23,463 nucleotides of DNA from Phoronis australis (GCA_002633005.1 NMRA01000277.1:544288-567750); one strand, 5' to 3'; shown: positions 8,501 to 17,403, numbered from the stretch's first letter. Program-made: numbers and translations. The notes: a model not told the origin generated them from the letters alone.

Positions 8501-11341
8501 TGCTTAGTTCCGTCTCTCTCTTTGAAATTTGTTTTCGACCAGGAATAGTCAATATTGCATGCTGAGCACAACTTACGATCAACATTTTTCATAATTTTTT
8601 GAAAATGACTTCAACCATTCATTTAGTTCTGTCTGCACTATCGTTTGATAGCCCGGCGTTGTGAATCCTTCAAACACTTTTTCACACTAAGGTTTGCTAT
8701 ATACAGTACATGTACTGTACATGTATTTCTAAACCTGTGTGTGACGACCGGCTTCAATCTTCTTATCACAGTGGCAGATCCAATATATCACAAGGGGGGC
8801 CCAGCATTTTGTCTCTTAAACATTTGCGCAGAGCACGATTGTCGATGCGCATAGCACCGAATGGGGGGAGGTCGCTCGGGAATTTTTTTTTCTGTTTTTT
8901 CCTCTAAAAGTCAAGCACTTTTCATGATTCCTGAAGTATTATCCAAGAAAAAAACGCAAAGAAAAAACAAGGAGAACGTGTCAAACTTGAAAAACTGAGT
9001 CACCCCAGACTCCAACTCACGACCTGGCAATAGAGCGCGCGTGCTGTACCACTACACCACCACAATTTCACTTGTAATTTTATACTAAGAGACCTACATG
9101 TACTTGTTTATACTGTAGTCCACACCGTTGCGCGCGAAATCTACTTCTTTTTGTAATGCTTATTACACTTTTTATATTTCATGCAATCAATTCGTAACAA
9201 ATTTGTTATATTTAAAATAGTCTTCAATTGCCCAAAAGACCAAATCCGGTTTTCTTGTGTTGGCATTAATGACGCGATTCCTTTGGAAATCGTCTTAATT
9301 GAAGGTCTGACAAAGAGAGAATTGTGAGTTTCTGAGTGATTCACTAAGGTTTCAATTAAAATTCACATCTTACCAGCAGCTTCTGTTTTTACATCGTCAC
9401 TCAGGTTCCATTTACTTTAAAACATGAAGTAATTTTCTTAATTGCACAGCGAAGCAGACGACGGAAACGGAGTCGTAGTACGCAGCGCCACTGCCGGTCG
9501 CCTGGGATATCGCGGGAGAGCCNCCCCCCCCCAACACACTAAAACTGCACACACTTCGATCTTGTTTCCGCCGTATAATGTTAATTACCGGGGTTATTTA
9601 ATAAACTCAACATTTCCCTACACTCTTGCTGTTTTATTTTTTGCAGCAGCAAAGGGGGGAGGGTCCGGGGCCCCTGGACCCCCCTAAACCGCCTATGTAT
9701 CAATAGTTGTGCAACGGATTCTCTTCCACATATTTTGTAGGCGGGAGCCGGGAGTACGGTACATTTCTACATGTACATGTACCTTCCATCATATTGCGTT
9801 AACCTACAAATAAACAATCATGTTTATTTTGCAGGTGTGTACACCAAACTGGGACCAGCGACGGGTGGTACTGATGACGAGCTATCGTCAGTGACGTGTA
9901 AACCAGGCGACCGCATGGTTGGATGCGTCTGCGAAAACACAGGCACGTGCGACGGAAATGTAATGAAACGAGATAGCAAAGGAGTGATGACTTGCTTCGC
10001 CAGCAACAGATGGAGAAAAAGTGGAACCAAGGTATATGTATGAGAGGGTGAAGGGTTCTCTGGTGGGCTGTGAAACGACATTTTTGAATGAACTCTGCCT
10101 ACAGAATTCGCTGATTATTTTAACCTTTCAGCAATTTTCATTGGTGGCTAGCCACGAATATTATTTGTTTATTTTTTAACCACATCCAGTCGATAAGTAA
10201 AGTGTTGGCTTTACATTCAAGTACCCTTCAGGCTTTTCGGGTTAGCAAAAAATGGTTTGGTCGACACCCAGTCTAGTCTAAGAATCTGGAGTGTTTGGCA
10301 TTCTGAGTTGCTGGTGCCTAGTAGTAGCATGCTACATGTAATTTTGGATTGAAACCTTCCAATTTTGTGTGGCTTTGCTCGTTTTTTGGCATGTCCAGCC
10401 AGGTTTGCTGTGGAAAAAATGCAAAAAAAAGTTTGAATGCACGTTTTAGACTGTAGGCAAGCTTTAGGTATGACCAGTACTTCCACATCTTTCATATTTT
10501 GTAATTTTGTTGCTTTAATCCTTCAGTTCATCCAGCCTGTGGAGGCAAAAATAACGAAAAAGAGTTGAGTGTCCATAATGTATAGTATACTTGGACAATT
10601 CCCAACACCTCAAATTCGGTATATCCGAATGTTACATCCGTCTGTTAATCAGTGAGAACCAACGTTACTCGTTATTCTGCTACCTGTCATGCAACAGGGG
10701 AAGAATTTCGTCTCAAAACAGCCATAATTGGTAGACTGTAACAACTTTACAATATTTTTAGGCTAAGGCCACGTGTGCAAAGGTGTACTTGAGAAGGAAT
10801 CCAGTTCTGGGGTTTTCAGGCGGTGACTTTTTCAGCAACCCATCATATGAATGTGCCGCAGGCTACGAATTGGAACTATGCACAATAATCAATCCGTAAG
10901 TACTGTATATGTTATGCTTCGAAAACAAAATACTTTTCCGGGGATCGATATCAGGAAAACGAATATTGTTTAAGGCTCAGTAAGATTCAGGTGATTTTGT
11001 TAGTTTATCACCTTTCTAATTCGTGTGCAATGCTTGATTACCTTTGTTTGTTTACATTTGATTTGTGAATCCGCTCCTGCTGGAATAATCACTGTCGGGA
11101 AGGATTTTTGAACTTGTAACACCCTGACGCCATGTGAGTTTGTACCAGCAGCCGACTTTCACATACCGGAAATGACGTAACAGTGTGCCGAGTTTTTCGA
11201 ACCTTTCCTTAGGCTATTATTTTCTGTATCAGGTGGACTCAAGACGAAGCCGCACCCACGTTACCGACCATCGAGGGCAACAGGTGTAGAACGAAGTGTA
11301 AAAAATGCGCGCAACACGTCCTTTGCGTTGAAGAGTATTAG
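5492..11341 (+). CDS. Secreted cysteine-rich protein, PCSK9 C-terminal-domain-like (4 coding exons)
   Basis: Joining 5492-5549, 9835-10031, 10762-10895 and 11233-11341 gives 498 nt: 165 residues plus a TAG stop. Splice phases agree at all three introns (1, 0, 2). Residues 1-20 form a hydrophobic signal peptide, so the product should be secreted. The mature part has 12 cysteines: C41-x8-C50-x-C52-x5-C58-x14-C73-x16-C90, then C116-x8-C125-x22-C148-x3-C152-x2-C155-x5-C161. 'CKPGDRMVGC' and 'CAAGYELELC' match the C-x8-C, 'C..G..L.GC'-like module opening known from the PCSK9 Cys/His-rich C-terminal domain. There is no protease domain, so this is a stand-alone domain of about two modules. No catalytic residues or further membrane segments are visible. 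Function is unknown; extracellular binding is only an inference. Exon structure is strongly supported; the family call is moderate, and other secreted Cys-rich families remain possible. Confidence 0.82.
5674..5906 (-). CDS. Possible terminal exon of an unknown gene (minus strand)
   Basis: On the minus strand an open frame runs down to a TAA at 5676-5674, and AATAAA follows at 5659-5654. A plausible acceptor (gtgacagcag|aagg) places the exon start at 5906. The frame looks protein-like: EGTDVACKHLIGQNSGTALV, then a segment ending DELSKLGRSLLEACSLTSV, and a C-terminus GLYVVHVPAG. I do not recognise the family. It would lie inside the first intron of the secreted-protein gene, on the opposite strand. 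No upstream exon was identified, and the overlapping plus-strand frame could equally be chance. It may be a gene fragment or processed remnant. Confidence 0.25.
6025..6063. repeat. 39-bp alternating pyrimidine-purine tract (TG/CG/TA)
   Basis: From 6025 to 6063 every step alternates pyrimidine and purine (tacgcgtgtgtgtacgcatg onward), mixing TG, CG, TA and CA. Such tracts are prone to form left-handed Z-DNA under supercoiling. It lies in the first intron of the secreted-protein gene. Confidence 0.75.
6686..6865 (+). repeat. CGTGA-rich degenerate short repeat with fold-back end
   Basis: The motif CGTGA or GTGAG recurs about every 10-20 bp (acgtgaatcaaccgtgac, ggcgtgagcctaagcgtgac, accgtgagttaggcgtgaaa, gccgtgagccaggtgtgag). 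Its left end 'ctctccgctgtctttccggt' is inverted against 'accggagacagaccggagag', giving a hairpin. A related cluster lies at 7890-8010. Confidence 0.55.
7890..8010 (+). repeat. Second CGTGA-rich fold-back cluster
   Basis: It contains gcgtgaaaaaagcctgagg, agcgtgaactaaaccggagg and agcgtgaggcgaccgtgact, followed by the inverse 'tgtcacgcctgcgttccggttgcgctccggtct'. The two halves can pair. It has the same vocabulary (CGTGA, CCGGA) as 6686-6865, so both are probably ends or copies of one fold-back element. Confidence 0.55.
8769..9697. mobile_element. Possible non-autonomous DNA element with 5-bp target duplication
   Basis: The left end reads cagtggcagatcc and is followed by 'aaggggggccc'. The right end reads 'ggacccccctaaaccgcctatg', whose reverse complement (cataggcggtttagggggg) resembles the left end. 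TATCA lies directly outside both ends (8764-8768 and 9698-9702). Inside are the tRNA-like segment at 9001-9062, an ambiguous base in a C run (9523), and a G/C palindrome near 9653-9687 (ggggggagggtccgggg / cccctggacccccc). There is no transposase frame. A 5-bp match can occur by chance, so the boundaries are tentative. Confidence 0.35.
9001..9062 (-). repeat. tRNA-derived SINE head or tRNA pseudogene
   Basis: Read on the minus strand, TGGTGTAGTGG (9059-9049) fits the RNA polymerase III box A (TRGYNNAGYGG). GAGTTGGAGTC (9018-9008) is a mutated box B, about 30 bp away as in a tRNA. The arms do not form a clean cloverleaf: the T-arm CTCAC is degraded. A functional tRNA is therefore unlikely. The downstream minus-strand sequence is T-rich, as expected for a SINE tail or body. 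Confidence 0.5.
9835..10031 (+). CDS. Exon 2: first cysteine module
   Basis: The acceptor is tttattttgcag|gt and the donor is accaag|gtatat. It starts in phase 1, completing a glycine codon with exon 1, and ends in phase 0. It encodes residues 20-85, with cysteines at 41, 50, 52, 58 and 73. The open frame runs on both sides of the splice sites, but the flanking residues lose the cysteine pattern, which supports these boundaries. Confidence 0.85.
10762..10895 (+). CDS. Exon 3: end of first and start of second module
   Basis: The acceptor is atatttttag|gct and the donor is aatcc|gtaagt. It has 44 codons plus two bases (residues 86-129 and part of 130). It carries C90, C116 and C125, including the second C-x8-C motif. 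This exon is duplicated at 12949-13082, where it is inactivated. Confidence 0.88.
11233..11341 (+). CDS. Exon 4: terminal exon, stop TAG
   Basis: The acceptor is ctgtatcag|gtgg. It completes a proline codon and encodes a tail starting WTQDEAAPTLP and ending CVEEY, with cysteines at 148, 152, 155 and 161. The stop is at 11339-11341. AATAAA follows 27 bp later, so the 3' UTR is very short. No counterpart remains in the downstream partial duplicate. Confidence 0.82.
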
Positions 11342-11367
11342 ATGTAATATCGATGCAGCTGCAGTGC

Positions 11368-11373
11368 AATAAA
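11368..11373 (+). terminator. Poly(A) signal AATAAA
   Basis: A perfect AATAAA lies 27 bp past the TAG stop of the cysteine-rich secreted-protein gene, at the expected side and a short but plausible distance. Confidence 0.65.
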
Positions 11374-11947
11374 TATATTGCCACCGTAGATTTTCGAAAG
11401 AATTGTCTTCCAAATACAGACTCTGTTTTATTTTCTATTGATCGTATTGATAACTCTCCCGAAATAGTTGTTTTGTCCACAATACAAAACTCTTGAAATT
11501 TTATTGCCTTAAATTCTCGTCCAGTAAGCTGACAAGGTACTCAACATCAGCCTGGCGCTATCTAGAATGGCTCAATCGGTTCATTCGAAAAGCTCCGGTA
11601 AATTCAGCGCTTGATGCTTCACGTACATCGTTTGTTTTTGCTTTATTCACGATTCTCTCATCGAAAAGATACATGCAAAGTAAATAATATATGCACAAAT
11701 AGGAGTCACTTTATACAAGTACATCACAGAAGATCATTCATTACTCAACATATATTTATTACGGAGGGATTAGTGATCACGATATGCTTATCAAGTACAG
11801 TTCATCTGTTTTGGTGTCATGATAAGTAAATTTATTGCTGTGTCTCTACTAGTGGAATATATTATAGGCGCGATTCAATAGGTAGCATCTATCCACAAAG
11901 GCAAAGCAAAACGTGTGCTTTTAGGGTTATTAATTTGTATCATAAAA

Positions 11948-11964
11948 TGGCCACTAGATGGCAC
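11948..11964 (+). promoter_or_regulatory. CTCF-like motif within the repeat
   Basis: TGGCCACTAGATGGCAC agrees with the vertebrate and insect CTCF core (CCACNAGRKGGCRS) at all informative positions I can recall. Related motifs are at 1085-1102, 12635-12651 and 12798-12814. Binding is an inference from motif similarity only. Confidence 0.35.
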
Positions 11965-12797
11965 AAAAAGACACAATCAATCCAAAAACGGGAGCTTGCC
12001 ATATTTTATAAAATCTGTCAAGGAACTTCAGAGAAACATTGGAAAACAGAATGAAATGAAATTGCCACTTGCGGGCACAGCGTCCGTTAGATCCGTTTGA
12101 AAGTCGTCGTCGTCTGTTGTTATCTTCATATATTAATGCACTTACTAAATTTAATAACAATCCTGCAATGGGTTTAGGAGATACAGCTATGGGCACAAAA
12201 CAAAACAAAACTACCACTAGGAGGAGCCACAGTATTTAGTTGCCATCATTAAACGTCCTCTTCGCACTGAGAACATATACGCCAATTTTCAAAACCATCC
12301 CTAGAATGAATTGGTTGATAGAGGGATGGACGCCAAAAACAAGATTTGAAAACAGGAAAAAAGGCTGCTATCTCAATTCTATCCAAAAACAAAAGGATAG
12401 CGCCATCTTACCAATACATGCCTATATTCAAAACTTTATGAAAATCTGTTGAGGACCTATCAAGATACATTGGTAAACGTAAAAAACTAAACTTGCCACT
12501 CAGTAGGGGCCACACCAGTAGGCAGATCCGTCCGAAAGTCGTCGTCGTCCGTTGTCAACATCATATAAATACACTTGCTAAATTAAGTAAAGATCCTGCA
12601 AACGCTTTAGGAGATACAACCATTAGTGCAAAAATGCCACTAGGAGGCGTCACAGTAGTCGAAGTCGTCGGAAAATTATCGTCAGCCGCCGTCCACTTCA
12701 TCATAAAAACAAACATGCCAATTTTCACATCTATTCTGAAAGTGGTTTGGTTGATAGACGAGTGGACGCCAAAAAACAGACTTGAAAACAGTATAAA

Positions 12798-12814
12798 TGA
12801 CCAATAGGTGGCGC
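12798..12814 (+). promoter_or_regulatory. CTCF-like motif, second unit
   Basis: TGACCAATAGGTGGCGC matches the CTCF core except for A in place of the third C of CCAC. It lies in the next unit of the ~433-bp repeat. Confidence 0.25.
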
Positions 12815-12918
12815 AAACTAGGTCGAATCCATCTGAAAAAGGATGGGTAGCGTCACCTCATTAACAGACGCCTGTATGCCAAATTTAATGAAAAAAACAT
12901 TGAGGTAAACATAAAAAC

Positions 12919-13645
12919 TAGACTGTAACCACTTTACAATATTCTTAGGCTAAGGCCACGTGTGCAAAGGTGTACTTGACCAGGAATCCAGTTCTGGGGT
13001 TTTCAGGCGGCGACTTTTTCAGCAACCAATCATATGAATGTGCTGCAGGATAAGATTTGGAAGTATGCACAATAATCAATCCGTAAGTATATGTTATGCT
13101 TCGAAAACAAATTACTTTTCAGGGGATCGATATCAGGAAAACGAATATTTCTTTTAGGCTCAGTAAGATTCAGGTGATCTTGTTAGTTTATCACCTTTCT
13201 AATTCGTGTGCAATGTGTTATTACAACATCAACCTGGCGCTATCTACAATGGCTCAATCGGTTCATTCGAAAATCTCCGGTAAATTCCGCGCTTGATGCT
13301 TCACGTACATCGTTTGTTTTTTGCTTTCTTCACCTTTCTCTCATCGAAAAGATACATGCAAAGCAAATAATCTACACAAATAGGAGTCACTGTATACAAC
13401 TACATCACAGAGGATCTTTCGATACTCAACATATACTGTATTTATTACGGAGGGATTACTGATCACGATATGTTTTTTATCAAACACAGTTCCTCTGTTT
13501 TGGTGTCATGATAAGTAAATTTATTGCTGAGTCTCAACTAGTGGTGTATATTATAGGCGCGATTCAATAGGTAGCATCTATCCACAAGAGCAACGCAAAT
13601 GGTGTGCTTTTAGGGTTATTAATTTGTATCATAAAAATGGCCACT
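12919..13645 (+). repeat. Tandem duplication, copy 2 (lacks exon 4)
   Basis: It aligns with 10732-11041 and then directly with 11542-11955. The junction lies at about 13223-13224 (ttattac|aacatc), where copy 1 has ~500 extra bases. The copy ends at 13645 (atggccact) in mid-motif. Confidence 0.92.
12949..13082 (+). pseudogene. Duplicated exon 3, inactivated by a stop
   Basis: It has the same 134-bp length as exon 3 (10762-10895), with an intact acceptor (attcttag|gc) and donor (cc|gtaagt). I count about nine substitutions: several are silent, four change residues (including R to T and P to Q), and one turns the tyrosine codon of the C-x8-C motif into TAA at 13051-13053. It lies beyond the gene's poly(A) signal, has no terminal exon of its own, and cannot be spliced in phase after exon 3. 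It is a relic of the partial tandem duplication. Confidence 0.9.
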
Positions 13646-15778
13646 GCAACTAAGTTCATTGAAGCAATGTCATGTTCTACAAGATTAACTTCTGTTGGTC
13701 GTAAGATCATCTATCAATCAGTCCATATTCGTACAGTAGATTCATAAACATGAAAATCAGAAACCAACAATCGATTCCATGAGCAATGCTTTTACCTTTA
13801 ATGACTTAAGTCCTTTTTGATCACCTGTCTGTGAGTTTAAACAACGAAAACAATGCATTTATTGACATTTGAATTGTATGTATATGTTTGGGAACTGTCC
13901 AAATTTCATCAATGTCTTTGAGAGTTATTTTAGATAGACAAAAATCGCCCAAGTGTACTAATTTAATACTTGGGACTCGGATTATAATTTTTTTTCAAAT
14001 TCATGCTGCTACTATATTCACTGAAACACCATCGTTTCTTAAAAGGTTAGCTTCTAATTATCAAAATCGTCTCTGAATCTGTCGATTTGCGAACATACAT
14101 AAACATGTAAATCAGAAACCAACTAATCTGTTTATCAAATCCGAATGTTAAGCAATTTCCGCAGGCATCTGTCAGTTTTTTGACGGGCAAGCGGGAAAGC
14201 ATGAGAGATGGGTCATTCTTATTGAGGTGTAATTTTGCCTATAACGGTGCATGAGTTAAACTTGAAAAAGCTGAAAATTTTGTTTATTATTGCGAGTACT
14301 TTGAGTACAGTACCTCCGACGACATGTCATCACAAGTTGTAGACCCCAGTCTTTTCGATATTTGCGAATTCCTTCCAAACAGCTCAGGACAAGTAACGAT
14401 CTTCATAAGAAATACTGTACCAGTGATACTATAGGAAAAAGTAGCATTATTTTATAACCAGCCATCGCAAATAGTTTTTTTGTGTAATTCACAAACAGTG
14501 GTTATCACGTTCTTAAAAATTCCACCTTTTTGATGGCGGTCAATCCTGATGTATTTTCCGCATTTTTTGGCCATTTGTGTCAAATGTCTTGATACTGCTG
14601 TGCACGATTTTTTTGCGTTTTTGATAAAATTGGAATCTCATGGTCCCCTCGTGAATACTTGGGAGTGTTGGCTTTATATGTATAGAGGGAGAAAGGGACA
14701 GTTTGCTCGAACCAAACCACCGAAAGAGTGTCCCATCTGAATTGGGACACCTAAGATGAAAGGATAAATATTAGTAAGCTTGAAATAAGTGACAGTTCAT
14801 TCCATCGTCGTGTGACCCTTCAAGAAGTGACCTTCCTTAACACGAAAGCCGGTTGCACGATTTCAAATAAGACAGGAAAACAAGGGTATTCTATTCCAAC
14901 ATTGAGCCGTCTCTCCGTGAGTAATCCCTTAGAATTTGTCAATAAAACCACGGAAAGGGTGGCCACTTGAATGCCATCAATGACCCTCTTCAAGGGCTGG
15001 GCTACTAAATATGAAAAGATCTATTTTTCAAAAATTGGGAAATGCGCTGCAATTGATGTCAAGCCATCAATTTTTCTCATGTGATATACAGTTTAAAGAA
15101 AAATAAAATAGAAAATATAAAGCGACACTTATCTCCGATATGCCATGATGGAGAACGGCGTCTGAAACTATGTAGTTTTGCATTTGCAAAATTATCTTAT
15201 TGAATTTAAAATTCCAGTTAATATACTGCGCAAAAGCTCCATTTTACGAAATTTCTTGATATTTCGAAATGCATGAATGAATAACAAAGTGCACGTTTTC
15301 AAGTGCGCTTAGACGTCCTACATGTAAATGTGCTGCAAAAAGGGAGACCCTAGTAACAATGTCTTGGCCAGGGTCCTTAAAGTTGTCACTTGAAATGTTC
15401 TCTCGAACTGTCCCTTTTATCCGTAATCGCAGTCTTTCATTTCTCGACTGTCCTTGGTCCCTCGGCTAAGCCAGTTGTCAATGTTTAACCCAGACGCTTG
15501 CAATGTTTTTGTGGAGGCAGGTGGCCCTCGCAACCCCACCCCCTCCCCCTTCCCAGGGCCCTGGAATACCCCTTCCTAACATTGTCGTACTCCTTAATCA
15601 CAATGCACTAGCGCCTATTAGGCTCCAACACAAAATTGTACTATTGAACTTCCTGCTACCCTGGTTCTAGAAAAAATCCGTCCTGCATAAATTTTAAAGG
15701 ACATGAGTCCTGAATCGTCTGAGCAGAAAAGTGAATAAAATGCAGTATCTGGAAGCGTTATTTCAATTGAATGCCCAA
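13646..15778. other. Non-coding stretch, no gene recognised
   Basis: No supported exon. It contains two diverged ~115-bp direct copies sharing 'cataaacatg-aaatcagaaaccaac' (near 13656-13770 and 14015-14130), a short perfect hairpin at 14728-14750 and a C-rich run near 15530-15560. The open frames at 13888 and 14549 show no domain-like pattern. Confidence 0.4.
14728..14750. repeat. Short perfect hairpin (8-bp stem, 7-nt loop)
   Basis: GTGTCCCA at 14728-14735 pairs with TGGGACAC at 14743-14750 around the loop TCTGAAT. There is no T run or neighbouring gene to suggest a role. Confidence 0.6.
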
Positions 15779-16121
15779 TTTGACATGTTCAATGGTGTTT
15801 CATAATTTGACATGTTCAATGGTCTTACATAATTTGACATGTTCAATGGTCTTACATAATTTGACATGTTCAATAGTCTTACATAATGTGACATGTTCAA
15901 TGGTCTTACGTAATTTGACATGTTCAATGGTCTTACATAATTTGACATGTTCAATGGTCATAATTGGACATGTTCAATGGTCTTACATAATTTGACATGT
16001 TCAATGGTCTTGCATAATTTGACATCTTCAATGGTCATAATTGGACATGTTCAATGGTCTTATATAATGTGACATGTTCAATGGTCTTACATAATTTGAA
16101 ATGTTCAATGGTCTTACATAC
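15779..16121 (+). repeat. 27-bp minisatellite, 13 units
   Basis: The unit is TTTGACATGTTCAATGGTCT followed by TACATAA. Eleven units are 27 bp and two (the 7th and 10th) are 23 bp, ending gtcataa; each short unit is followed by a unit starting TTGGACATG. Units 7-9 and 10-12 therefore repeat as a 77-bp block. Because 27 is a multiple of three, both strands stay open and read as nonapeptide repeats. No start context, signal or splice site supports translation. Confidence 0.95.
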
Positions 16122-17399
16122 AGTGTAATTTTGACCACAAAGAAATAAGTCACAAAAATGTTCCGGTGACTACATGTACACTGTAAAATCGAAACTGCAC
16201 GTTGCGCATGAGCAAAAGACAAACAGGCAGAAAATTGAAACGTGCTTGGTGATTTTTTCAGAGGAAAAATATGATGCGCAGCGTTAGTACCGAAGAAGAG
16301 TTCGGAGTGTCAACGTGACTTCAACGGTGTGGTGTGTCAAAGTGCATCTAGAACAAAACCTGCTGCAATGCTTAATTTCGCAAAAATATTGTCACTTTAT
16401 CAGCTAATGTTTGTCCTTGACACAGCCTGTACATTTTTCCGATAAGCCTCCATATTGCGTTATTAAATTGCCCATAACACAGACTGGATTTTTTTTCTGA
16501 TAAGCCTACATTGAATTTAATGTGTTCATTTCAGCAAACTTGACAGTTCTATGCGGACTAATTGTGCTGTTTTGATTGAAGACTGCCTTTGTTCGTAGTT
16601 ATTACACGGTAGTCGTGACTTTCGATGTTACTGTGTTATTGTAAAACAAAACATGTCATGCGTTCCCTAACAATCGTCGTGAATTGCTCTCCTGTTCGTG
16701 GTATTCCTGGCCAGGTTTATCACACACCGTCCGCACTAAACCCATTGTGTTCCATACAGTTGAATACTGTACATCCGCAGACAATAGGTACATGTACATG
16801 TAGTAGCAAGATTTAACCCATGATTCTGTATACTCATACTTGCTGTGTTGCTACAATTTAAATTAAATATGTTGAAACCATATAACTAGAGAATGTAGAA
16901 ACAGGTAAACCACTTTAAAATGCGGTTAGTATTTGTTAAAAAATACTGCGGCTTTCGAGCCTCATTGGGAGGGGTGTTTATCAGATATGAGGACAAGAAT
17001 TCGGAAGGACCCCAGCATTCATGTAGGCCTACTAAGTGCGCGTGCAAGAACATAACACTGCCAGGGGTCTAACTTTTTACTCAAGATGGACTTTGACATT
17101 ATCTCTGTCATTTTTCGTTCTGTTTTTGCGAATGTACAGTCGTCTATTATTCGTTGATTAAGTACATTAATGGTTAACGTAAATGAGATTCCAGTCCAAA
17201 TTAGTACTTGATGATCCACAGATTTGAGCAAAACTTTGAGTAAAAATTCGATATTTCGAGTTCAGATTTTAAGGTTTAACCTTAATGTTTTGGTCATTAA
17301 ATGAAGACTACGTGTACATGTAGGATACGGCAATTATCTACGGAAGCCATTACGTACTCGAGCGTAAAATTATTTGGAGTTAAAATATCCAGATATACC
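16122..17399. other. Non-coding stretch between minisatellite and transposon
   Basis: No gene recognised. A diverged local duplication ('ttttccgataagcctccatattg' near 16435 and 'tttttctgataagcctacattg' near 16490) and a TACATGTACATGTA palindrome near 16790 are the only structures seen. Confidence 0.4.
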
Positions 17400-17403
17400 T
17401 AGA
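17400..17403. other. Target-site duplication TAGA (left)
   Basis: TAGA directly precedes the left terminus TAGTCTAGACGCATTTC and is repeated directly after the right terminus at 21346-21349. Confidence 0.6.

Larger units (their letters stand above)
10732..11955 (+). repeat. Tandem duplication, copy 1 (contains exons 3 and 4)
   Basis: It matches 12919-13645 in two blocks, 10732-11041 and 11542-11955, at roughly 90% identity or more by eye. The intervening ~500 bp, which holds exon 4 and the poly(A) signal, has no counterpart in copy 2. The copy ends inside a CCACTAG motif at the edge of the ~433-bp repeat. Confidence 0.92.
11930..12905 (+). repeat. ~433-bp repeat, about two tandem units plus a partial third
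   Basis: Three landmarks each recur about 430-439 bp apart: 'aaaatctgt' followed by 'acattgg' (12013 and 12440), 'aaagtcgtcgtcgtc' followed by 'gttgt' (about 12102 and 12535), and 'ttggttgatagag' or its variant followed by 'ggacgcc' (12312 and 12748). A third unit starts near 12810 and breaks off by 12905. A diverged copy lies at 405-1130. CCACTAG-type motifs occur at 11951, 12213, 12638 and (as CCAATAG) 12801. No conserved reading frame is evident. Confidence 0.8.

Noticed and set aside
9001-9062. Functional tRNA gene
   Set aside because: The T-arm is mutated and no full cloverleaf forms, so a SINE or pseudogene fits better.
11954-12807. Several open frames between the duplicated segments
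   Set aside because: They lie in the ~433-bp repeat units and are not conserved between units.
13096-13462. Open frames matching 11493-11829 at the protein level
   Set aside because: The match reflects nucleotide duplication of intronic or 3' flanking sequence; reading frames are not preserved through indels.
15779-16121. CRISPR-like array
   Set aside because: The units are directly adjacent without unique spacers, and the window is clearly eukaryotic.
15763-16222. Open frames with nonapeptide repeats on both strands
   Set aside because: They arise because the minisatellite unit is 27 bp, a multiple of three. Nothing supports translation.
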